Virus record (IMG/VR): IMGVR_UViG_3300010354_000481
Span: 1-27,929 of that record
Origin: a virus
Length of the DNA: 27,929 nucleotides
Reading direction: 5' to 3' (one strand)
In this document: one piece after another, positions 14,069-24,070 of the stretch
Position numbering within the stretch: the stretch's first letter is position 1
How the letters are laid out: every line of letters starts with the position of its first letter
The notes under the pieces: generated by a model
Database searches by the model: none
Told to the model about the DNA's origin: nothing
What the model saw: the letters and a program-made list of their open reading frames with translations, nothing else
Position numbers and translations under genes: made by a program

Positions 14069-15073
14069 TTATATAAACCTTATTGTCCATTGATATAAGC
14101 AGTAGTTATCCCATTGTGCATCTCCCGGAGGAGGGTTTCCATTATTAAATAAATAATCAAAGCCCCCTATTCCGGCAGCTATTCCCGTACCATCATTTAT
14201 ATATAAAAGATCTCGGTTAAAGGTCTTTTTAGCAAATAAACGATATTTTCTAATATTATTTAGGGGGTCAAAAGAGAATGGAGGATAGTGACCCTCGGCC
14301 AACATAGCTTTTACATCTAAGCACCATAAGCCTAGATGGTATACGCCACCATATAAAAGAAGGGTTCCTGCGTCCCCAGCATCCAGCCTCCATGCTAAAT
14401 CCACTCTCCCGGTGGAGCTAAAATTTGAGGCTAAATTAATTAAAACTCCACTTGTGAACTCGCCAGCCGTGGCTGCTGCCTTTCCCTGCGCTCCATTTAG
14501 AGGAGCAAAAGTTAGGTGGCCGGAACCATCCATTAGTCCATAAGTATTGTAAGTACTACTTAAAGTACCAGAATAAATCACTTTACTTAAGTAATTATCA
14601 ATATCTGTTACAACATAATAATTAATTCCATCAGAAGGAGCAAAGCACCCCAGCTTATAATAATTTGAAGATAAAGAAGGAATTAAAAGGTGATTAGCAC
14701 AATGACCTATGTCAATTCCAGAAAATCCAGAACCTAAGGTTCTACAAGGTAATTTTTCTAATCTAGTATCTAATGGATCAGGGTAAGAGGGTAATAACTT
14801 GTAATCAAATATAGCTGAGGCTATTGCTGATGAATGATAAGAAGATACGCTAGTGGCTTCATAAGACTTAACAACAATTACAGGTTGCAGTGCGTCTGGG
14901 TCGTAAAATAAGTGAGCATGGTGATTAAACCCGCTAGCATCCTTTCCATAACTTATAGCTTGAAAAGTAAAATTAGAAACATCCAAAATAGCAGAAGCAG
15001 AGGGTATCTCTGCTAGGCTGGGTGACATAGTCAATATGTCTACTATTACTTCTCCTGCTTTATCTACTATCAT
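14069..15073 (-). CDS. Structural protein downstream of the gp7-like gene
   Basis: This 334-residue protein lacks a firm family match. The C-terminal part (L-G-L-W-C-L-D-V-K, then F-D-P-L-N-N-I-R-K-Y-R-L-F-A-K-K-T-F, then Y-Q-W-T-I-R-F-I) mirrors the ending of the next gene's product and suggests a shared beta-sandwich. It occupies the place of wedge gene 8 in T4 and has about the same length as T4 gp8, but I do not see T4 gp8 sequence in it, so I give no symbol. It is packed 1 base after the gp7-like stop, and its start is preceded by a modest AGAGAA signal. A baseplate structural role is inferred from context. Confidence 0.5.
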   Translation of the reverse strand: MIVDKAGEVIVDILTMSPSLAEIPSASAILDVSNFTFQAISYGKDASGFNHHAHLFYDPDALQPVIVVKSYEATSVSSYHSSAIASAIFDYKLLPSYPDPLDTRLEKLPCRTLGSGFSGIDIGHCANHLLIPSLSSNYYKLGCFAPSDGINYYVVTDIDNYLSKVIYSGTLSSTYNTYGLMDGSGHLTFAPLNGAQGKAAATAGEFTSGVLINLASNFSSTGRVDLAWRLDAGDAGTLLLYGGVYHLGLWCLDVKAMLAEGHYPPFSFDPLNNIRKYRLFAKKTFNRDLLYINDGTGIAAGIGGFDYLFNNGNPPPGDAQWDNYCLYQWTIRFI

Positions 15074-15074
15074 T

Positions 15075-18000
15075 TTAATTCTCTAAGTATAGTGTATTTA
15101 TTAGTGAAAGACCGAAGTCTACTGTGGTATTTGCAGGCCAATCTGAGTTTATTCTGTAATTTAACCTACTTCCACCTTGAGCTTCAAACTTACCAGCCAA
15201 AATATCCCCCGCTCTAGTGGCGAGTCCGGGAACTGCTGTTGTACCAGCCATATCCCTGAAGAACCTCAATACATCATAGAGTTTTTCTTTATCCAAATCT
15301 ACTCTATGTTGCTTTAAGTAAAAGTCTCCTATGGGGTTACCGCTAGGTGAATTTAAAGGATAGTAACTATTAACTGCAGAAACTAAAGGTTTGCTCCATT
15401 TATTTAATGTCATATCAACAAGATTTATATTATCAATTAACATAAAGTCTGTCGGATGATCGTAAGCAAATAATTCTATGAAATAATTTTGATTCTGCCT
15501 ATGAACTTGTTGATAAGTCTTGTAATAAAATTCGGGTACTGCGATAGGTTGATTTTTTGTATTTAATTCAATTTCATAAGTATTGAAACTTGAGGTAGCT
15601 ATGTCGTATATACTTCTCAGTTCTGTGACTGATCTAGTCCCACCACAAAATCTTGTGATAGCAGGAATTTCGTAACTTGAAAGATTAAGTCTTATTGCAA
15701 ACTCATCTTTTATTTTGCTTGCAGTTAAATCTTCAGAAGGTACAAACTTCCATTTCTTTTGTGGGGTGTATACCCAAGTCCCATCCTTTTCATAGGCCGT
15801 ATGAATAAAAACTCCTAAGCTTATTCTATCGAATTCTGTAAACGTATCATTTGTTGCTAGGGCTTTTATAGTTAATTTAAACTTATGTTCAGGTACTAAG
15901 AAATTTGTCTGTAGCGGATGTCCTTTTTCAGAATCATGTGAATAGGTTTTCAAGTCCATTCTTAATCTTGGAAGAGTAAAATTAAATCCATTTTTAATTT
16001 TTATAATTGTATTATCCGGGGTGAAATACGGATAGTTTAATTGGAAAACTCTCCAAGTTGTTTCATAGTCTGGGTCTGCTGCTGATAGTCTATAGATTTC
16101 AAAGTAATTATCATTTCCTCCGTAGGTATGAATTAAATCTATTCCTTCTAATATTGCTGAGTTAGCTATCTCATAAGAATACTCAGAATAAGGGAAAGAC
16201 GAAGGCGCACTTACAATAAATGCTCCTGAGGCTGGGTTTTCATTTTCAGGAAAGAAGTCTTCCCCAGCCACGAATCTATAGGTAGCAGAAGTATTTCTTG
16301 TGATAATATCCGGTCTTGCTGTTACTGCTGAACCAAATAATTCAAAGTCTGAGTTTCTTAAAATAGACCCTAAGGAATGTGCAAATATGTTTGGACCATT
16401 TACATTTAAGTCTTTTCTTATAGTGGAGTGTCTATTAAAGTAATTGCAATAATCTCTATGTAACCTATGTAAATCTCTACCAAATTCAAAGTTCTCGTAA
16501 TCTTCAAATGAGTTTGGGAACCCACTTGAGTTGCTTATTTCATTTGCTAGAGACTGAACAATATCTAAATAAGCTGGTTTATTAAACGTGTATGCTGAAT
16601 TAGATTCAACTAAAGCAGAGGCTAGTACATAGGTTTTTCTATCGCCTATGTAATGCATTAATTTCATAGCGTAATTTAGCTGGCCTCGATCAACAGTGTA
16701 ATCTCCACTTATTGCTTCCAAATTAAGTGCTCTTAATCCACGACAAGGGAAGGTAGCACTCACAATAAGTCCAGAATATATTGAAGATGAATTAAGTCCT
16801 TCACATATGTCGTAGATGTCCGGGATGCTTCTCCAAGACTTGAATAGCGTAGTCGTTGGGGTCTGGAAGATGGCACCGGAAATTAATGCCATATCTAATT
16901 CAGTGTCATTGACTTGAACATATGTTTGAGAGGAAGGTATTAAACCAAGACTAAGGAACCCAGTAGAACTCAAGGATCTTTCAAACACTTCCATGGTGAA
17001 AGTGGTTGGCATATTATGCCCGGTTCTTGAATACAGTCCTTCCCTTGGCAATATATTTCTATAATTTCTTCTTCTAAAACTTTTCCTAGGTGCTGCTATA
17101 GCACTAACCTGCATCAAGGAATCTACTAGGGAATCTGTAGAGGTTCTATCAACTAAATTGTACCCTGTTGTTTGACCTCTCTTGTAAAACTGTAGATCGT
17201 GTCCTGATAATTCATAATTTGCAAAACCTACTGTGTCAGATTCATTTAATGAATTACTATCTAGTTTATCAAACAACAAATAGTCTAATTCTGTTTGAGC
17301 GTAGGTTTCTATGTCCTCTGAGTATAATCTAAAATATACTTGTTTAATTGCGTGGGCTGGGCTAAACTCATCAATAATCTCATTAAGTAGTTTTATGCCT
17401 TCAATCGAATTAAAAAGGATTGAATCCCTAATAAATCTAAAGGAGTTTGCGTCGAAAAATAATTTAAAATGAGATGATTTACCATTCCACAAAGAAAGGT
17501 ATTCTGGTTTTTTGTTTGAGATGTCCAGAATTACAGTATCCCAATTAGGTGGGTAGCTAGCTCCAGATGTAAAGGTCAACCAAGTATAGCCAAGAGCTAT
17601 ATCATTCTCACTTTGCAGAGTAGTGTTTGCTAATAAATAATCTCTCACCTCAAATGCAAAAGACTCAGGAACCAAAAAGCAGACAATTAATTTATCAATT
17701 ATAAAATTGACAATTTGTTTAGATATGGGTTGATTCACCCAGTAAAGATATTCCTCAAATGGTGGTACAGAATAATCTCTTCCACGATATTTAAATTTGC
17801 ACTTGGGATCAGTTACGGGTACTAAGTCCCCTTGAACATAGAATTTAAATTTAAATTGTTCTGCTGTATCTAAAAGTATTTTATCAACAGCACATTTTAC
17901 TGCTTCGTCAATACTAGATGTTACATAAGTTACACTTAAATCTTCTGCGTCGGCTAGTGTCCAAGAGGAGGCATCAGCAAAAAAAGGAGACTCTGTGGCT

Positions 18001-19271
18001 AATGAGTAATATACTAAATGAGGAATATAGGATTCCCAAAGCTCCTGAATTGTTGCAGATGCATTAAATATGTCTGGCGAGAATGTAGAATCTACTACTC
18101 TTTGTAGGGCTAACTTAGTTCCACCAGCCTTATAAATGGAGACGCAATTTAGTATCTGGTATCTCCATCTTTGTGGTTCCGAGCCTATTAATCGCCAACC
18201 AACTAAGTCAGCAATATAAGGTAAGAATCTATCTGGGCATCTTTTAGCATCGTTTATAAATTCAAGTAATTCAAAATAATTATTATAATCACAGAAAGCA
18301 TAGGATATTGCTTTTAAGAATTTATAAAATGGACCTTGTATTTCTATTTGATCTAGAGGGAGTCGATTCTGTAAAAAACTTTCAAATGCTTGTTTTACTA
18401 AGGTATCTCCCCTATCATGAAAATCATTTGAATATATGATACCTACTAAGGTCTTAAGTTTTTCTAGTTGCTGTAAACCACTGGTATAAGTAGTGTCTTC
18501 TAAATCAAGATTTGGTCTATAGTATAAAGGTAAAAAATTAAATGATGACCATCCGGGATTGGCTGAGTAGTTTCTGTAAATATACTCAGTCAAGCACTTC
18601 ATAGCAACGTCTAGGCTGAATTCAGAACCCTTCCAAATCGTGTCCATTATTGCATCAGCAATAATTGTGGATCCATCGTAGGTTGCTCCACTGACGTTCA
18701 AGAAGTAAATCCAAGATAAGTTTCTTATTAAATAGGAATGCTCATCAAAACTTTTTACTTCACCTGTATCATAATAAGTTCCGTCATCTAATTCTGCTCC
18801 GTCAAAACTTTCAAAGCCAGCACCCGTCCCAGTAACAGACTTATTGAGTTTAATAGAAGGTAATAATTCAGTTACTAAATAATTTTTGAATTCAGCAGAT
18901 GTGTCGAAGTCTCTTAATGACTTTCCAAGAGGAAGTAATATTCTTCTCTCAAAATCGTTTGCATCAATATTTGTTAAATTATTTTGTTTAACAAAAAATT
19001 GACTTAATCCAGTTATATTATTTACCTTATCATAAGGTGGTCTTGGGCCGGGAACAATTCCATCTATACTGCTTATAATAACTTGAGAAAAGTTATTTGC
19101 AATATTTAAATGAGTGTTAATAATATCAGAAGCAATATCAAGGTCCTGTCCCCCTAATTGTTCATCAACCTCCAAATATACTTTAGGAGTAATTATCTCA
19201 GTTGCTTTTACATAATTTCTTTTGTAAAAGTTTTTGTTGTCATCAAAGTATGCTGGAGTAGTGAATTTCAT
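15075..19271 (-). CDS. gp7: Baseplate wedge protein, gp7-like (Tail_P2_I segment)
   Basis: The 1398-residue product follows gp6 with a TAATG overlap, as gene 7 follows gene 6 in T4. Residues about 340-395 show the Tail_P2_I signature: C344-P-D-R-F-L-P-Y-I-A-D-L-V-G-W, then R-W-R-Y-Q-I-L-N, then K-A-G-G-T-K-L-A-L-Q. T4 gp7 is known to pair with two gp6 chains to build the wedge core through this region. The remaining sequence is mostly beta-rich, with few clear motifs. Residues about 1000-1398 look like one or two beta-sandwich modules. At 1398 residues it is much longer than T4 gp7 (about 1030), so the extra part probably forms peripheral decoration. The start at 19271 has a weak Shine-Dalgarno sequence and probably relies on coupling. 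Confidence 0.75.
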   Translation of the reverse strand: MKFTTPAYFDDNKNFYKRNYVKATEIITPKVYLEVDEQLGGQDLDIASDIINTHLNIANNFSQVIISSIDGIVPGPRPPYDKVNNITGLSQFFVKQNNLTNIDANDFERRILLPLGKSLRDFDTSAEFKNYLVTELLPSIKLNKSVTGTGAGFESFDGAELDDGTYYDTGEVKSFDEHSYLIRNLSWIYFLNVSGATYDGSTIIADAIMDTIWKGSEFSLDVAMKCLTEYIYRNYSANPGWSSFNFLPLYYRPNLDLEDTTYTSGLQQLEKLKTLVGIIYSNDFHDRGDTLVKQAFESFLQNRLPLDQIEIQGPFYKFLKAISYAFCDYNNYFELLEFINDAKRCPDRFLPYIADLVGWRLIGSEPQRWRYQILNCVSIYKAGGTKLALQRVVDSTFSPDIFNASATIQELWESYIPHLVYYSLATESPFFADASSWTLADAEDLSVTYVTSSIDEAVKCAVDKILLDTAEQFKFKFYVQGDLVPVTDPKCKFKYRGRDYSVPPFEEYLYWVNQPISKQIVNFIIDKLIVCFLVPESFAFEVRDYLLANTTLQSENDIALGYTWLTFTSGASYPPNWDTVILDISNKKPEYLSLWNGKSSHFKLFFDANSFRFIRDSILFNSIEGIKLLNEIIDEFSPAHAIKQVYFRLYSEDIETYAQTELDYLLFDKLDSNSLNESDTVGFANYELSGHDLQFYKRGQTTGYNLVDRTSTDSLVDSLMQVSAIAAPRKSFRRRNYRNILPREGLYSRTGHNMPTTFTMEVFERSLSSTGFLSLGLIPSSQTYVQVNDTELDMALISGAIFQTPTTTLFKSWRSIPDIYDICEGLNSSSIYSGLIVSATFPCRGLRALNLEAISGDYTVDRGQLNYAMKLMHYIGDRKTYVLASALVESNSAYTFNKPAYLDIVQSLANEISNSSGFPNSFEDYENFEFGRDLHRLHRDYCNYFNRHSTIRKDLNVNGPNIFAHSLGSILRNSDFELFGSAVTARPDIITRNTSATYRFVAGEDFFPENENPASGAFIVSAPSSFPYSEYSYEIANSAILEGIDLIHTYGGNDNYFEIYRLSAADPDYETTWRVFQLNYPYFTPDNTIIKIKNGFNFTLPRLRMDLKTYSHDSEKGHPLQTNFLVPEHKFKLTIKALATNDTFTEFDRISLGVFIHTAYEKDGTWVYTPQKKWKFVPSEDLTASKIKDEFAIRLNLSSYEIPAITRFCGGTRSVTELRSIYDIATSSFNTYEIELNTKNQPIAVPEFYYKTYQQVHRQNQNYFIELFAYDHPTDFMLIDNINLVDMTLNKWSKPLVSAVNSYYPLNSPSGNPIGDFYLKQHRVDLDKEKLYDVLRFFRDMAGTTAVPGLATRAGDILAGKFEAQGGSRLNYRINSDWPANTTVDFGLSLINTLYLEN

Positions 19272-20872
19272 TATTGAAATACCATTAGTATGTTTAGATT
19301 ATTTAGTTGAATAACTTCATTGAATTGAGTATGAATAACCTTAGGTAAATTGTCTAAAGTAGAATACCTTACTTCGGGAACTTCAAATATTTTTGCATTC
19401 ATTTCTTGTTCAGTAAATGCTTTACCAAACTCAGCATTGTCAATATTAAAGAACTCTAGAATCTTGTCTCTCACTCTTAACTTAATCTCTGCTTCACGAA
19501 TCTGATACTTTCTGTCGCAGCGAACTGTTATGATTGGGTCGATAGTTCTGATTAATCCGTCTACAATAATGATCTCATCTGTGAGCATCTTTTTTGGTTC
19601 AATCGCTTGTAGGAGTTGTTTCTTGAACTCTGGGGTAGCTCTCTTCATTTGAGTATTATTAGCCTTCTCCAGAACATAGATATCAATTATGTTAGCTGAT
19701 GAGAAAGCTTTTCTTGTAGCTACCGTAGCTTTACCTACAGACCCGTAACCGGATCTAAACATGTTTACGAAAGCTAAAAAGTCATTTGTAGTGACAAGAC
19801 GATCTTGTGCTCTGAAGGTTAGTGGAGCATACCTTTTGGCATTTTCGATTGTCTGAGCATTAGTTCCCCCTGTTGCCATAGAAATATTTTCTATTGTGCC
19901 TTGCTTAAGAGACCCCACTATTGTTGTTCCGGTAACTTCATAATAAGGAACAGGAGCATTTAAAGCACTCTTTGCTACGTTACCTCTGGTTCCTCCTCCA
20001 ACTCTATAGTAAACAACATATTGATCACCGGGAGAGGGGGATTGACTGATGGTGTTGTCCCCGAAAACTACAGTACCAGCAAACCTGTCATCATAAATGA
20101 CTTGATAAGCTTTGTCAGTAGGACCCGAAGCAAAGAAAATGTTATCTACTTTTCTGTAATCTCCGACTGTTGCTGAAGGTCCACCAAATATAGAAACTTG
20201 TATGCTTCCTTCAATTATGGGGTACTGAGTCAATGGTATAGATTTAACTGCGTCAGTATCTTCAAACACGCCTTCCTGACGAACTAAATTACCTTCCAAT
20301 AAAATTATGCTACTAATTACAGAACTGGTGCTATCAGTATAATCAAACTCTAAGTCCCCTTGAGCATTATCAAATTCAACAAACCCATTAGGGTTATACT
20401 TATACATTGTGAAAGATAACTGAGTTGCATCCTCAGGAGAAGTTACTGTAAAAGTTCTATTTGCTACAGGAACTTTTACAGTTATTCCGGGCAATCTAGG
20501 TTCCTGTAATGTTATCCTCCCATTTGCTGCTGCTGAAGTAGGCCCTTGAAGTCTAACACCAATTAATTCAAGCAGCTTCTGCACACTTGATCTTTTCTGT
20601 GCTGTACGAAGAAAGTTCTCGTTTGCAAGGAAGTCGGCTTTGTAAGACATTATGTGACCCATAGAAGCAACAAGCTCTATAAGCATCATTCCTAAGTCTG
20701 ACTCAACAAAGTAATTGTAATCTAATGGATAGGCAGCTTGTATATAACTTATAAGATTAGATCTTAAGGTAAGAAAGTCAGAAGCTGTAAAGTCTACAAG
20801 ATCTCCCTTGACCCTATCATCTAGTCGAGCCCGCCTAACATAATCAGTGCTTACTAATCCATTAAATGTCAT
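19271..20872 (-). CDS. gp6: Baseplate wedge protein gp6 (Baseplate_J family)
   Basis: The 533-residue product has the clear gp6/Baseplate_J layout. Residues 55-106 read E-S-D-L-G-M-M-L-I-E-L-V-A-S-M-G, then Y-K-A-D-F-L-A-N-E-N-F-L, then A-Q-K-R-S-S-V and L-I-G-V-R-L. This is the helical segment conserved in gp6-type wedge proteins. The middle includes Y-R-V-G-G-G-T-R-G-N-V and Y-A-P-L-T-F-R-A-Q-D-R-L-V-T, both typical of the core domain. In T4, gp6 forms the inner ring that joins the six wedges and moves on sheath contraction. The protein is shorter than T4 gp6 (660). It overlaps gp25 upstream and the gp7-like gene downstream by TAATG, and has TAGGAAT as ribosome binding site. The call is confident. 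Confidence 0.93.
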   Translation of the reverse strand: MTFNGLVSTDYVRRARLDDRVKGDLVDFTASDFLTLRSNLISYIQAAYPLDYNYFVESDLGMMLIELVASMGHIMSYKADFLANENFLRTAQKRSSVQKLLELIGVRLQGPTSAAANGRITLQEPRLPGITVKVPVANRTFTVTSPEDATQLSFTMYKYNPNGFVEFDNAQGDLEFDYTDSTSSVISSIILLEGNLVRQEGVFEDTDAVKSIPLTQYPIIEGSIQVSIFGGPSATVGDYRKVDNIFFASGPTDKAYQVIYDDRFAGTVVFGDNTISQSPSPGDQYVVYYRVGGGTRGNVAKSALNAPVPYYEVTGTTIVGSLKQGTIENISMATGGTNAQTIENAKRYAPLTFRAQDRLVTTNDFLAFVNMFRSGYGSVGKATVATRKAFSSANIIDIYVLEKANNTQMKRATPEFKKQLLQAIEPKKMLTDEIIIVDGLIRTIDPIITVRCDRKYQIREAEIKLRVRDKILEFFNIDNAEFGKAFTEQEMNAKIFEVPEVRYSTLDNLPKVIHTQFNEVIQLNNLNILMVFQ

Positions 20873-21330
20873 TATATTATTCCTAAATTAACTTCTATAA
20901 AAACGTCATCTTCATCCCTAACTTTACAATAAAGTTTAATGTCTATCCCAGATGTATACTGGTTATTACTTGTTGATTTAACTTCAACTTTTACCAACTC
21001 AACATAAGGAGCATACCTTTGTATAGTTTCTGCTATTTCTCTTTTTATTTTGCTAAAAAGAAATTGATCTTTAGGTTCAAAAAGATATCTTTTTAAGTTA
21101 GTTCCGAATAGAGGTAACATAAATCTCTCACCTCTAGTGGTTTGAATAAGTTGAGTTATATTTCTTTTAATTAACTCTAATCCGCTCATTTTTGAGAAAT
21201 AGCCACCAGCAGTGTTCCATCCTATTGGAAACCCTAGTCCATAAAACTTTTGAACCTTTGAAGCTGTTCTATTATTAGCTTCTTTAGTATTAGGTACACC
21301 AAAAACTTTAGTTTCAGAGTTATAGACCAT
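20872..21330 (-). CDS. gp25: Baseplate wedge protein gp25 (GPW_gp25 family)
   Basis: The 152-residue product has the gp25-type signature: G-L-G-F-P-I-G-W near 31-38, T-R-G-E-R-F-M-L-P-L-F-G at 65-76, then L-F-E-P (83-86), and I-A-E-T-I-Q-R-Y-A-P-Y-V-E. In T4, gp25 sits at the inner end of the wedge and nucleates the sheath. The family is shared with type VI secretion systems (TssE). The start at 21330 lies 2 bases after the preceding stop and lacks any clear Shine-Dalgarno sequence, so its translation is probably coupled to that of the LamG-type gene. The TAATG overlap with gp6 fits co-assembly. Identity is secure from motif, size (T4 gp25 is 132 residues) and neighbours. Confidence 0.93.
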   Translation of the reverse strand: MVYNSETKVFGVPNTKEANNRTASKVQKFYGLGFPIGWNTAGGYFSKMSGLELIKRNITQLIQTTRGERFMLPLFGTNLKRYLFEPKDQFLFSKIKREIAETIQRYAPYVELVKVEVKSTSNNQYTSGIDIKLYCKVRDEDDVFIEVNLGII

Positions 21331-21332
21331 GG

Positions 21333-24029
21333 TTAGACAGTTAGATCAATGTTAGAGAAGAAATTTGACTGCGCCCGATAGTTATTTACTATCTGATCAG
21401 AATTTAATGCTTTATTGTATATCTTAAAACTTCCAAGATACCCATCTAGGGCTGATCTTCGTCCACCATAAGTTAATCCAAGGAAACCACTGTTGGCAGC
21501 ATTAAATCCATCAGTATAACCTCCTCCTATAACCCAAGGCGTAAACTTGTAATAGGTATCGATATTTCTTCTATCACTAAATTCTAATCCAGTATTTATC
21601 TTAGATAAGTATCCAAGATAACGGGGGGTATAGGCAAAACTATTATTCTGAGTAGATTCGACTTTGTCTATAACAAAGGTTGGAACGTTTAAAGTCTTGT
21701 AGGGTGACACTGCGAAAGTTAGATCAAGACTAGAAGTCGCCATTAGACTTCCGTCTAAGTAAACACTTATGTTGTTCTTCTGTGGATTAATAGAGATAGA
21801 CAAGTGACAGAATCTATCTTGGATAGCCGACATGGCTAGCCCCTCTGCGTTTACTTGATTTATATTCATCTTAAAGCACAAAGATTCCTTGGTGGAAATA
21901 CAGTTATCCTCAGCATTAGGAACCGTTGATGACTTATTTAAAAATCCAATAGATGAACCATCTACAGACTGGGTTTGAGCAATGAAGAAACAGGTCTCCG
22001 AGCCGGGATTACTGACATCCAAATCAGAAGGAGTCTCTCCTAGAGTTATTCTTCTGTCTCTAGTAAATCCAATCAAAAGACCCTTAACTACATTGTTGCC
22101 TTCATCTGGCTTTAAGTAGCCAATGTTTTTCTGTTTATTATCAGAGAAATTTATACCAAAATTTTCGTTTGCAAGAATTATCTTGTACATCTGCTGGACT
22201 GTTCCTTGATTCTGTGGGACGAGATCAGGTACATGAATCCAGAAATCAAAAGTAGCTCCTTGCTTAGAGTATAATAAATCCTCTAATTCTCTCCTTGGAG
22301 GCAAGATAACATGGTTGGAAAATCCTTCAACTACACCAGCAATATCGAACTTAACTACACCATCTAGGTAAGGTATGCCCAGACCTTTACTGAATACAGA
22401 AGGGATACTTGATGCTACTAATTTAGCATTTAGTATATTGTTGGTAGTTATACAATTATCGAGAAGATATTGATAAGAGCTTGCAGCCTCTACGTTTGTT
22501 TCTAGGAAGTTGTAAATTGCTACAAGATTTTCTTTAACAACTTCAGTTTCACTTCTCAATATTGTTGCTTTGATGTCCTCTAAGGAGCTTGCGCTACCCA
22601 ATATATTTGCTTCGCCTACCATCGATAACAATAGTTGATCAATGGTCATGTGTATTGAATCTTTTGGTGGCTGAGTATAAGTTGCCTCTACTGGCATTAT
22701 GATGCCATTTACATCATCATGATCTAGGGTAAGCTCTCTCTGTTTTTGTATATCAACTAAGAAGTTTGTTCCTGCTAGGTAAGAGAAATCATTAATAGGG
22801 ACATTCCCGGGAGTAAATTTATTTTTACCAAGTCTAACAGCTAGCTCAATTTGCTTTCTTCTCTTCTTTACTTTGTTGGAGAATGCTGCTAGCTCTGATA
22901 GTAAACTTTGTCTGGTGTTCAGTTTCTCCGCTTCGCTGTATGTATTATCAGCCTCTATCTCTGTAACCAAGGCAGACAAATCATATACTCTTTTGTTCTT
23001 ATGTATTTGAAGCTGCTCTAAATAATTGTCTTGATCATAGAATGGTTGCAAATCTTTTGAATCATCACTTCTCTCAATATCTAAGATATTATCAACATAT
23101 TCTTTAATTTGTTTTAGGGAGACTCCTTTACCTCTGCCTCCTATATTTGGGTCATGCTCAAATGTCCAAAATATAGAACTTGTTTGATTGAACTCAGCTT
23201 TCTTTCTAGCTATTTCCGTAAATGCTAAGGACAATCCCTCAGAGGCTGATTGTGAGTCGTAATACAAACCATCTTCAGTGAGTAAGAATTTTCCATACCT
23301 AGCCTTAGGAGGTCCATAGGAAAGTCTAAATATCTCTTGTTCTTCCTGAGGAGTGAATGCTTGTACAATCTCATCCTCATTTGCAAACTGCCTAATATCA
23401 ACATTTCTGTTAGGAACGAATCTAGGGCCTCTTGAGGGATCCTCTGCTCTAGCTGCAAACTCGGCATCAATTCTATTAATGAGGTCCGTAGCCTGCTGAA
23501 CGAAATCTACAGATCTTTGAATGAAATCTAGCTCGCTATCTAAGCCTGAAAAGTTAAGCTCTTCCTGAGTGACTGAGCCTACTTTGCTGTCTAGCGAATT
23601 CTTATACGAGTCTAAACATCTCTTAGCATCCTCAATCTCATTTTTAACTGCTTCATAGTTTGCATACATTGCTGCTGCATAATCTCTTATTGCTGAAATG
23701 TAAGCTAATACTCTTGAGATAAGACTAAAGAAGTCGATACCGAACAAAGAAAACTTAGATAAGAACTTAAGTCTACCATTCTCATCAAATGGATAAAATA
23801 CACCAAGACGGTCTCTGAGCCATGCTGTAAAGGCTGCAATGTCGTTTTCTGCGGCCATTCTTCCGAGCATGGCATCTACCCTTATAGCCTGAAGAACATC
23901 GTCAGGAAGGAGGGCTAGGACCTTTCCAGCCAGATTTAACATGCATGATGGCATTCCAAAAGCATTAGCTAGTGCTTCGGGAGTGCCTTGACTATTGGTT
24001 AAAAATTCTTTAGCGTTAAATGATGGCAT
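21333..24029 (-). CDS. Virion structural protein with C-terminal LamG/concanavalin-like domain
   Basis: In this 898-residue protein, residues about 1-110 are helical and hydrophobic, with no signal peptide. Residues about 115-200 and 330-400 are charged and helical, probably coiled coil. Residues about 585-890 look like a concanavalin A-like/LamG jelly roll: T-F-D-F-W-I-H-V-P, then R-F-C-H-L-S-I-S-I-N, then I-S-V-Y-L-D-G-S-L-M-A-T, and the closing G-Y-L-G-S-F-K-I-Y-N-K-A-L-N-S-D-Q-I. Such domains usually bind glycans. The gene lies between spike and gp25 genes, so a baseplate-attached, possibly glycan-contacting part is inferred. The N-terminal two-thirds match no family I recognise. The start at 24029 has only TGAG as ribosome binding signal. 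Confidence 0.65.
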   Translation of the reverse strand: MPSFNAKEFLTNSQGTPEALANAFGMPSCMLNLAGKVLALLPDDVLQAIRVDAMLGRMAAENDIAAFTAWLRDRLGVFYPFDENGRLKFLSKFSLFGIDFFSLISRVLAYISAIRDYAAAMYANYEAVKNEIEDAKRCLDSYKNSLDSKVGSVTQEELNFSGLDSELDFIQRSVDFVQQATDLINRIDAEFAARAEDPSRGPRFVPNRNVDIRQFANEDEIVQAFTPQEEQEIFRLSYGPPKARYGKFLLTEDGLYYDSQSASEGLSLAFTEIARKKAEFNQTSSIFWTFEHDPNIGGRGKGVSLKQIKEYVDNILDIERSDDSKDLQPFYDQDNYLEQLQIHKNKRVYDLSALVTEIEADNTYSEAEKLNTRQSLLSELAAFSNKVKKRRKQIELAVRLGKNKFTPGNVPINDFSYLAGTNFLVDIQKQRELTLDHDDVNGIIMPVEATYTQPPKDSIHMTIDQLLLSMVGEANILGSASSLEDIKATILRSETEVVKENLVAIYNFLETNVEAASSYQYLLDNCITTNNILNAKLVASSIPSVFSKGLGIPYLDGVVKFDIAGVVEGFSNHVILPPRRELEDLLYSKQGATFDFWIHVPDLVPQNQGTVQQMYKIILANENFGINFSDNKQKNIGYLKPDEGNNVVKGLLIGFTRDRRITLGETPSDLDVSNPGSETCFFIAQTQSVDGSSIGFLNKSSTVPNAEDNCISTKESLCFKMNINQVNAEGLAMSAIQDRFCHLSISINPQKNNISVYLDGSLMATSSLDLTFAVSPYKTLNVPTFVIDKVESTQNNSFAYTPRYLGYLSKINTGLEFSDRRNIDTYYKFTPWVIGGGYTDGFNAANSGFLGLTYGGRRSALDGYLGSFKIYNKALNSDQIVNNYRAQSNFFSNIDLTV

Positions 24030-24070
24030 ATCTCAGTACTTTATATATGTAATTATAGGGTTAACCATAG

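Noticed and set aside
14069-15073. Assignment of the 334-residue protein as T4 gp8.
   Set aside because: Length and position agree, but I cannot see gp8 sequence motifs. The shared ending with its neighbour suggests another family.
24030-24070. TATAAT and TATATAAAG strings in the 41-base gap before the LamG-type gene.
   Set aside because: There is no matching -35 element at the right distance and no exact late box. The strings are too weak to call a promoter.
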